A stretch of 33,406 bases of DNA from an uncultured Acidobacteriota bacterium (GTDB taxonomy: Bacteria > Acidobacteriota > Blastocatellia > RBC074). Every line of letters begins with the position of its first letter. Position 1 is the stretch's first letter. The notes under the pieces were generated by a model. The model searched no databases. It was not told where the DNA came from and was given only the letters and a program-made list of their open reading frames with translations. The position numbers were made by a program, and so were the translations under genes. The stretch is taken from NCBI GenBank assembly GCA_937967285.1, contig CALBSU010000520.1:1-33406 (forward strand), read 5' to 3'. Positions 27,739-33,406 of the stretch are shown one piece after another.

Positions 27739-28809
27739 ATGAAGACAGATAACCTTGCAGAGGCGGTTGACGCCGTTCAGGCTGACGACGGCCGGATTGA
27801 GGTCGATATCTTCTCGACCTGTTCGCAGTCGAGCCAGGTCGAGAAGAAGGACTATTACAGGAATATCATCGACGTTGCGCAGTGGAGCGAGAGATACGGT
27901 TGCCGGGGCATCCTCGTCTATACCGACAATTCGCTGGTCGATCCGTGGATGGTCACACAGATCATCATCGAAAATACGACCGCCCTGCGCCCGCTTGTGG
28001 CCGTTCAGCCGATCTACATGCATCCTTACGCGGTGGCGAAGAAGATCAGCTCGTTCGGATACCTCTATGACCGGCAGATATTCCTCAACATGCTGGCCGG
28101 CGGATTCCGCAACGATCTGCTGGCTCTGAACGATCCGACGCCGCATGATCGCCGGTACGATCGGATGGTCGAATACGTCAAAGTCATCAAACTTCTGCTG
28201 GGCAGCAACTCGGGCGTCAGCTTCGAGGGAGAATTCTACACCGTCGACAAGCTGAAGATGACGCCGCCGCTGCCGGAAGCCCTCTTTCCGGGAATTCTCG
28301 TCTCCGGATCCTCGGATGCCGGACTGGCCGCTGCCAGGGAGATCGATGCCGTTGCGGTCAAGTATCCGAAACCGCCCGGCGAGTACGAGAACGAGCCGCC
28401 CGACGCGTCGGTCGGAGCCGGCGTCCGAGTGGGAATAATCGCTCGTGACGACGCCGACGAGGCGTGGCGGATCGCGCGGCAGAGATTTCCGGAGGACCGG
28501 AAAGGAGAGCTGGCGCATCAGTTGGCGATGAAGGTCTCCGATTCCGTCTGGCACCAGCAACTCTCGGATCTCGGCAGCACCGAAGAGAACAATCCCTACT
28601 GGCTCGTGCCTTTCCAGCACTACAAGACCTTCTGCCCTTATCTGGTGGGCAGTTATTCCACCGTAGCCGGCGAACTGGCCAGATACATAGATCTGGGGTT
28701 CCGAACATTCATTGTCGATATCCCGCCGAACGAAGAGGAGATGGCCCATATGGATGTCGTGTTCAAGGCGGCCGTCCGGCAAACGGCGGTCAGAAAGGCG
28801 GCGATATGA
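27739..28809 (+). CDS. Luciferase-like flavin-dependent monooxygenase
   Basis: This 356-residue protein belongs to the luciferase-like (LLM) family, a TIM-barrel oxygenase that uses reduced FMN (or F420 in some members). Seen features include RGILVYTDNSLVDPWM, the PIYMHPYAVAKKI stretch, IFLNMLAGGFRNDLLAL, RRYDRMVEYVKVIKLLL and ILVSGSSDAGLAAAREI, similar to SsuD-type enzymes and to LLM domains found in NRPS clusters. It could add oxygen to the acyl or aminoacyl group held on the carrier protein. The start was set at ATG 27739 because GGAGG at 27726-27730 lies eight bases upstream. The stop overlaps the next gene's ATG by four bases, so the pair is translationally coupled. Confidence 0.85.
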   Translation: MKTDNLAEAVDAVQADDGRIEVDIFSTCSQSSQVEKKDYYRNIIDVAQWSERYGCRGILVYTDNSLVDPWMVTQIIIENTTALRPLVAVQPIYMHPYAVAKKISSFGYLYDRQIFLNMLAGGFRNDLLALNDPTPHDRRYDRMVEYVKVIKLLLGSNSGVSFEGEFYTVDKLKMTPPLPEALFPGILVSGSSDAGLAAAREIDAVAVKYPKPPGEYENEPPDASVGAGVRVGIIARDDADEAWRIARQRFPEDRKGELAHQLAMKVSDSVWHQQLSDLGSTEENNPYWLVPFQHYKTFCPYLVGSYSTVAGELARYIDLGFRTFIVDIPPNEEEMAHMDVVFKAAVRQTAVRKAAI

Positions 28810-30419
28810 AACAGCTCTTGCAGGATCTGGTTTCGCGGCAGGCGGATATCCGGCCCGAACAGACGGCTCTCATCTATAAACAGGAGAAGATGACATACGG
28901 CACGGTCGAGAGCGAATCGAACCGGCTGGCGTGGCTTCTGCGCGAGATGGGATGTCGGAAGGGGGACCGCGTAGCTTTTCTGATGCCGAAGACGCCGGCG
29001 GCGATCGTGACGATACTCGGAATACTGAAGGCCGATTGCGTCTATGTGCCGCTCGATCCGTCGAGCCCCGCGGCGAGGCTCGAAAAGATTCTTGATGCAT
29101 GTCAGCCCGGATTCGTGATCGCCAACGGATCGGTCTCCGGTCTGCTGGACCAGCTTCTGGCAGACGCGTCGCGGCGCGAAAGCGTCCTGGTCGGCGCGAT
29201 GGGCGCGGGACTGCCCGCGGGGGAAAATATTCGTGTCCGCTTTACGCCGGAGGACCTCTCGGGATACCCCGATCGCAGGCCTGATTACGCGACGACCGAG
29301 GCCGATGCGGCGCATATTCTTTTCACCTCGGGATCGACGGGCGTGCCGAAAGGCGTCGTGATCACGCATGCCAATGTGATTCCGTTCATCAAATGGGCGG
29401 TCGGTTATTTCGGAACGAAGGCCGGGGACAAGGTTTCAGCTCATCCGCCGCTTCATTTCGACCTGTCGACCTATGACATCTACGGGACGCTCTCGTCCGG
29501 AGCCGAGCTCCACATCGTCCCGACCGAACTCAATCTGGTTCCGGCAAAACTGGCCGACTTCATTCGCGATTCCAAACTGACGCAGTGGTTTTCGGTGCCC
29601 TCGGTGCTCAATTTCATGGCCAAGGCGGATGTCGTCAAACAGGGCGATTTCCCGGCGCTCGAGAGGCTGCTCTGGTGCGGCGAAGTGTTTCCGACTCCGC
29701 CGCTCATCTACTGGATGCGACGCCTGCCGCATGTCTCCTTCACGAACCTCTACGGTCCGACGGAAGCGACGATCGCCAGCAGTTATTACACCGTTCCGAA
29801 ATGTCCTGAGGACGAGCGCGAGCAGATCCCGATCGGTTCGCCATGCGACGGCGAGGCGCTTCACGTCCTCAATGAACAGCTTCAGCCGGTTCCCGCCGGC
29901 GAGATCGGAGATCTCTACATCAGCGGCATCGGACTGAGTCCCGGATACTGGCAGGATCCGGAGAAGACTGCTTCGGTCTTCGTTCAGCCTCCCGGAACCA
30001 CGGATCCGTCTCAGCGCGTTTACAAAACCGGCGACCTCGCGAAAGTTGGCGAAGACGGACTCTTCTATTACCTCGGACGGTCCGACTCACAGATCAAGAG
30101 CCGCGGATACCGGATCGAACTCGGCGAGATCGAGACTGCGCTCAATGCTCTCAATATGACGGAGGAGTGCGCCATTGTCGCGGTCGAAACCGAAGGATTC
30201 GAGGGCGCTGCAATCTGCTGCGCCTATGTTCCGCCGGGCGATCGGGATGTCAGTCCGACGAATCTGAAGATGTCTCTCAACAAATCGCTCCCGGCTTACA
30301 TGATGCCGACCAGATGGCTCGCCTTCGAGCGACTTCCGAAGAATGCCAACGGCAAGATCGATCGGAAGGCCCTGCGCGAGAGGTTCCAGGCCGAGGCTGA
30401 AGCCGTGGGTAAGTCATAA
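28806..30419 (+). CDS. Stand-alone NRPS-type adenylation enzyme
   Basis: This 537-residue ligase has all main adenylation-domain motifs: LFTSGSTGVPKG (about 172-183), NLYGPTEAT (314-322), YKTGDLA, SQIKSRGYRIELGEIE and NGKIDRK with catalytic Lys517. There are no condensation or carrier domains. Asp219 in HFDLSTYD sits where Asp235 of GrsA contacts the alpha-amino group, so an amino acid substrate is likely. By hand alignment to GrsA, the ten specificity positions read D-L-Y-S-L-C-L-I-A-K (219, 220, 223, 266, 289, 291, 315, 323, 324, 517), nearest from memory to a cysteine code (DLYNLSLIWK). It starts at an ATGA overlap with the monooxygenase and probably loads the carrier protein at 31482. Confidence 0.88.
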   Translation: MKQLLQDLVSRQADIRPEQTALIYKQEKMTYGTVESESNRLAWLLREMGCRKGDRVAFLMPKTPAAIVTILGILKADCVYVPLDPSSPAARLEKILDACQPGFVIANGSVSGLLDQLLADASRRESVLVGAMGAGLPAGENIRVRFTPEDLSGYPDRRPDYATTEADAAHILFTSGSTGVPKGVVITHANVIPFIKWAVGYFGTKAGDKVSAHPPLHFDLSTYDIYGTLSSGAELHIVPTELNLVPAKLADFIRDSKLTQWFSVPSVLNFMAKADVVKQGDFPALERLLWCGEVFPTPPLIYWMRRLPHVSFTNLYGPTEATIASSYYTVPKCPEDEREQIPIGSPCDGEALHVLNEQLQPVPAGEIGDLYISGIGLSPGYWQDPEKTASVFVQPPGTTDPSQRVYKTGDLAKVGEDGLFYYLGRSDSQIKSRGYRIELGEIETALNALNMTEECAIVAVETEGFEGAAICCAYVPPGDRDVSPTNLKMSLNKSLPAYMMPTRWLAFERLPKNANGKIDRKALRERFQAEAEAVGKS

Positions 30420-30464
30420 CGGCATATTCGAACAACTCTTGTCGATGACCTGTTGGAGGAGAAC

Positions 30465-31430
30465 GTGAACGTACTGCTGGTCGGCGAGGAATCCGCCGGC
30501 GCACAGACATTGAAGATGATTCTGAACAGCCCGCACCGGCTGGTCGGCGTGCTCGCTTCCGAGTCGAGAAAAGCCGTCGGCGGCTTGACGGTCTGGCAGC
30601 ATGCGGTGAAGGCCGGCTGTGCGACCTGGCCGGCGGAGGTAGTCAAGGATCCGGCGTTCGCTGATACAGTCCGGGAACTCGAGGTCGATCTGCTGCTCAA
30701 TGTTCACTCTCTGTTCGTCATCAAGTCCGAGATCGTCTCGGCGCCTTGGTTCGGCAGCTTCAATCTTCATCCCGGCCCGTTGCCGGCATACGCCGGATTG
30801 AATGCTCCGAGCTGGGCGATCTACAGGGATGAGAAGAGTCACGGCGTCACGCTCCATCGAATGCTGGCGGGAATCGACACGGGCCCGATCGCATATCAGA
30901 CCATCTTCGAGATCGACGACAGCGATACGGGATTTACGGTCAGCGCCAAATGCATCCGTCACGGAATGGAGCTGATCAGGACACTGCTCGATGCGGCCGC
31001 CGAAGATCCGGGCCTGATTCCGGCCATCGAACAGGATCTCGAGAGAAGGGAATATTTCAGCAAGGGGACGCCGCGGAACGGATGGATTAACTGGCATCGT
31101 CCCGCCCGTGAGATCTTCAATTTCGTCCGTGCTGCGGACTATTCACCCTTCAAATCGCCCTGGCGAACGCCCCGTGCGCAGGTCGATTCGAAGGAGGTCG
31201 GTTTCGTGAAGGTCGGCCTGACTGATCAGCGAGCATCTCAACCGGCGGGGACCGTCAGACATGGAACCGCCGGAGAGGTGCTGATCGCTGCCACGGACCG
31301 GTGGCTCACGGCTCACCGCGTCACGGTGGACGGCGAACCGGTCGCTCCGACCGAGGCTCTGCCCGACGGCTTCAGGCTGGAGTGGGAGCCGCCGCCCCGG
31401 ATTTGCGGGAACTTGCCGCACATCGTGTGA
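30465..31430 (+). CDS. N-formyltransferase (Fmt/ArnA-type)
   Basis: This 321-residue protein has the formyltransferase fold that takes the formyl group from N10-formyltetrahydrofolate. The expected catalytic triad is Asn100, His102 and Asp138, in FNLHPGPLP and GIDTGPI, with HGVTLHRM between. A C-terminal domain contains RNGWINWHRPAREIFNFVRA, similar to Fmt and ArnA. Amino-sugar formyltransferases act on 4-amino sugars, but no gene for making such sugars is visible here, so formylating the aminoacyl group on the neighbouring carrier protein is an alternative. The start is GTG 30465, preceded by GGAGG at 30455-30459; an in-frame TTG at 30453 is less likely. A housekeeping methionyl-tRNA role is unlikely given the context. 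Confidence 0.85.
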   Translation: MNVLLVGEESAGAQTLKMILNSPHRLVGVLASESRKAVGGLTVWQHAVKAGCATWPAEVVKDPAFADTVRELEVDLLLNVHSLFVIKSEIVSAPWFGSFNLHPGPLPAYAGLNAPSWAIYRDEKSHGVTLHRMLAGIDTGPIAYQTIFEIDDSDTGFTVSAKCIRHGMELIRTLLDAAAEDPGLIPAIEQDLERREYFSKGTPRNGWINWHRPAREIFNFVRAADYSPFKSPWRTPRAQVDSKEVGFVKVGLTDQRASQPAGTVRHGTAGEVLIAATDRWLTAHRVTVDGEPVAPTEALPDGFRLEWEPPPRICGNLPHIV

Positions 31431-31481
31431 TCGATCGATTTGATTTACTGAACTTACTCATATTCATCAGGAGCTGTCACT

Positions 31482-31760
31482 ATGACGATAAAAACTGTCA
31501 CAACGGACCAGATCATCAGGCTGTTGTCTGAAAGAGTTCATATCGAAACGCCGTCAGTCGATACCGATCTGATGGAGGCTGGTCTGCTCGATTCATTGTC
31601 GCTGGTCGAACTGATGACCGGTCTCGAGGAACAGTTCGATATTCGGATCTCGTTCGATGAGATCGAGATCGACAACTTCTCTTCGGTCTCCCGGATAGTC
31701 GAGTTTCTCAACTCCAGGCTGGCGGCCAGGACTGAAGGGGCGCCGGCGCTGGCCGAATGA
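31482..31760 (+). CDS. Stand-alone acyl/aminoacyl carrier protein
   Basis: This 92-residue protein is a phosphopantetheine carrier. Ser38 in GLLDSLSLVEL is the attachment site, and the acidic helix-rich pattern of a carrier protein surrounds it. The LLDSLS form resembles DltC-type carriers that accept amino acids from stand-alone adenylation enzymes. It lies downstream of the adenylation and formyltransferase genes, so it likely carries the activated group for oxidation and formylation. No phosphopantetheinyl transferase, condensation domain or thioesterase is visible in the window, so transfer off the carrier must use another enzyme. An AGGAG site lies before its ATG. Confidence 0.9.
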   Translation: MTIKTVTTDQIIRLLSERVHIETPSVDTDLMEAGLLDSLSLVELMTGLEEQFDIRISFDEIEIDNFSSVSRIVEFLNSRLAARTEGAPALAE

Positions 31761-31806
31761 GTAGCGCCCGGGAGCGCCGGGAAAGATCATCACGGAGCGG
31801 AAGACG

Positions 31807-32223
31807 ATGGCGAATAATCGAGAAACGAGCCGGAAGACATATCGAGTCGAACGCGAGTTCGGACTGCTGGTCGGGGCAGTGATCCTGCTTTTCGGCCTCT
31901 GGCGGTGGTACCACGGTGGAATGACGACCGTGACCGGCGTGCTGATCGGCGTTGCCGCCGGCCTCATGCTGACCGGGGCGATCTTCCCGCGGCTGCTCGT
32001 CCTGCCCAACAGGGCGTGGATGGGGCTGGCCGGCATCATCTCGATGATCACGACGCCGATCATTCTCGGAATCATCTATTTTCTGGTGATCATGCCGATC
32101 GGCGTGGCCAAGCGGTTGACGGGATGGGACCCGCTCAGGCGTCGCGCCCCGTCCGCCGGGTCGTACTGGGTTACGTACAACGACCGCCAACGCGATCCGA
32201 AACATTTCGAGCGGATGTTTTAA
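31807..32223 (+). CDS. SxtJ-family small membrane protein
   Basis: This 138-residue protein has about three membrane helices (18-33, 40-60 and 73-101) and ends in a polar tail with the pattern FLVIMPIGVAKRLTGWDPL followed by basic residues. This pattern is typical of the SxtJ family, named after a gene in the saxitoxin cluster that lies with sxtK and the carbamoyltransferase gene sxtI. The same grouping appears here. Its function is unknown; it may hold the carbamoyltransferase at the membrane or help present its substrate. It starts 46 bases after the carrier-protein gene, with ACGGAG upstream. Confidence 0.8.
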   Translation: MANNRETSRKTYRVEREFGLLVGAVILLFGLWRWYHGGMTTVTGVLIGVAAGLMLTGAIFPRLLVLPNRAWMGLAGIISMITTPIILGIIYFLVIMPIGVAKRLTGWDPLRRRAPSAGSYWVTYNDRQRDPKHFERMF

Positions 32224-32238
32224 CAAAGGAGATTCCTC

Positions 32239-32397
32239 ATGTCGAAATTGACCGTCATGAATGAGCTGTGGAGTTTCATGAAGTACAACAAGAAATACTG
32301 GCTGGCGCCGATCATCATCGTTCTGGTCGTGATAGGCGTCTTTCTGGCGATCGCCGGCAGCTCAGCGCTTGCGCCGTTCATTTACACTCTGTTCTGA
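32239..32397 (+). CDS. DUF5989/SxtK-like 52-residue membrane protein
   Basis: A very short gene encodes 52 residues starting MSKLTVMNELWSFMKYNKKYW, with one membrane helix at about 22-42 and an FIYTLF end. It follows AAAGGAG (32225-32231) by seven bases and starts 15 bases after the SxtJ-like stop. It matches the DUF5989 family, often found between SxtJ and carbamoyltransferase genes. Its length means that a simple ORF filter would overlook it. The Glu-Leu-Trp-Ser-Phe and Lys-Lys-Tyr-Trp residues are the likely conserved features. The function is not known. Confidence 0.8.
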   Translation: MSKLTVMNELWSFMKYNKKYWLAPIIIVLVVIGVFLAIAGSSALAPFIYTLF

Positions 32398-32485
32398 ACG
32401 GCGGTCGAGTCGGGTGATCGGAGACCGGTCATCCGGGACTCATCCGGGCCGCCCGGGTATACGCTGTGCGACAGGAATATAGACA

Positions 32486-33406
32486 ATGACCAATATCATC
32501 GGCATCTCGGCCTTCTATCACGACTCGGCGGCGGCATTGATCATCGACGGCGAGATAGTCGCAGCCGCCCAGGAGGAGCGTTTCACGCGCCTCAAGCATG
32601 ATCACAACTTTCCCGCCAACGCGGTCAAATACTGCCTGCGGGAGGCCGGACTGACGCTGGAACAGGTCGATTTCATCGGTTTCTACGATAAGCCCCTGCT
32701 CAAGTTCGACCGATTGCTCGAGACCTATCTCGATTACTCACCGGCCGGTTTCCCGTCGTTTCTCAAGGCGATGCCGCTGTGGATGAAAGAGAAGCTGTGG
32801 ATGCCCGATCTGATCGGCAAGGAACTCGGCAGGGTGGCGGGCGCTGAGGATGACAAATCGGCTCGTAAACTGGCGCGGAAGCTCCCGTTCAAACTGCTCT
32901 TCGGGGATCATCACGAAAGTCATGCCGCCAGCGCATTCTATCCATCGCCTTTCGAGGAGGCTGCCATTCTGACGCTCGACGGCGTCGGCGAATGGGCGAC
33001 CAGTTCCATCGGCATCGGCAGAGGCAACAGCATCGAACTGATCAAGGAACTCCGCTTCCCGGACAGCCTCGGTCTGCTCTACAGCGCCTTCACCTACTAC
33101 ACCGGATTCCGCGTCAACAGCGGCGAATACAAGGTCATGGGTCTTGCGCCCTACGGCGAGCCGAAGTACGTCTCACTGATCAAGGACAAGCTGATCGAGA
33201 TCCGCGACGACGGCAGCATGCGCATGAATCAGGATTACTTCGGTTACAACCAGGGGCTGAGAATGACCAACGGCGCATTCAGCCGGCTCTTCGGCGGCCC
33301 CCCGCGCGAACCCGAATCGAAGGTTACTCAGAAGGACATGGACCTCGCCCGCAGCATCCAGGAGATCACCGAAGAGGTGGTTCTCAAGATGACGCGATTC
33401 GTCCGG
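32486..33406 (+). CDS. Carbamoyltransferase (NodU/TobZ family), cut by window end
   Basis: The first 307 residues are present; the family is usually about 550-600 residues, so the 3' half lies outside the window. The N terminus is IIGISAFYHDSAAALIIDG, followed by EERFTRLKHD, GDHHESHAASAFYPSPF (His142, His143 and His146 of the metal- and nucleotide-binding motif), ILTLDGVGEW and the GEYKVMGLAPYGEP loop. These are hallmarks of O-carbamoyltransferases that transfer carbamoyl from carbamoyl phosphate via carbamoyl-adenylate to hydroxyls of sugars or natural products. AGGA at 32473-32476 supports the ATG. The SxtJ/SxtK-like genes just upstream are the usual companions. Carbamoylation of the EPS or of the carrier-borne product is the expected role. 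Confidence 0.92.
   Translation, partial: MTNIIGISAFYHDSAAALIIDGEIVAAAQEERFTRLKHDHNFPANAVKYCLREAGLTLEQVDFIGFYDKPLLKFDRLLETYLDYSPAGFPSFLKAMPLWMKEKLWMPDLIGKELGRVAGAEDDKSARKLARKLPFKLLFGDHHESHAASAFYPSPFEEAAILTLDGVGEWATSSIGIGRGNSIELIKELRFPDSLGLLYSAFTYYTGFRVNSGEYKVMGLAPYGEPKYVSLIKDKLIEIRDDGSMRMNQDYFGYNQGLRMTNGAFSRLFGGPPREPESKVTQKDMDLARSIQEITEEVVLKMTRFVR

Noticed and set aside
28464..28805. Upstream extension of the adenylation enzyme
   Set aside because: It overlaps the monooxygenase gene in another frame with Arg-rich translation; the ATGA-coupled ATG at 28806 gives the normal family start.

Overview
This window looks like a large extracellular-polysaccharide (EPS) biosynthesis, export and decoration locus from a GC-rich Gram-negative bacterium, most likely an acidobacterium. 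The taxonomic clue is the C-terminal domain of the secreted beta-helix protein (25106-27502), which resembles the repeat-type domain (TIGR03437) abundant in Solibacter-like Acidobacteriota. The export gene (4626-5378) implies an outer membrane. Every supported gene lies on the + strand, mostly with short gaps or ATGA overlaps, so the region is probably one or a few long operons. The assignments come from reading the sequence and remembered family motifs; no search was run.

Layout. 1-338 is non-coding. 339-635 encodes a tiny secreted protein with a PEP-CTERM-like tail, preceded by a hairpin that can mask its ribosome binding site and followed by a strong hairpin. 739-5378 is the assembly and export core: Wzz-type chain-length protein, a BY-kinase-like ATPase with an altered Walker A motif, the initiating polyprenyl-phosphate sugar transferase, and a Wza-type export protein. 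5396-5851 is a small HTH regulator. 5864-18646 holds a NodB deacetylase, a GT2 glycosyltransferase, UDP-GlcNAc 2-epimerase, a heparinase/alginate-lyase-like protein, an AlgD-like GDP-mannose 6-dehydrogenase, a Wzx-type flippase, a Wzy/ligase-type membrane protein, a CapK-type adenylate-forming enzyme and a DUF362 protein. 18709-25055 has three GT4 glycosyltransferases, an asparagine-synthase-type amidotransferase and a second NodB deacetylase. 25106-27502 is a secreted parallel beta-helix protein.

After a 236-base gap with a possible folded RNA, the last block (27739-33406) is the most unusual: luciferase-like flavin monooxygenase, stand-alone NRPS-type adenylation enzyme, formyltransferase, stand-alone carrier protein, SxtJ-like and SxtK/DUF5989-like membrane proteins, and a carbamoyltransferase cut off by the window end.

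Working model. GDP-mannuronate and UDP-ManNAc (from algD and wecB) are among the precursors. The chain starts on undecaprenyl phosphate, is extended by the glycosyltransferases, flipped, polymerised and exported, then trimmed by deacetylases and the lyase-like protein. The final block could make an amino-acid-derived, oxidised, N-formylated group on the carrier protein and add it, with carbamoyl groups, to the glycan or to a separate small molecule. Gene families and layout are well supported; the chemistry of the last block is inference.
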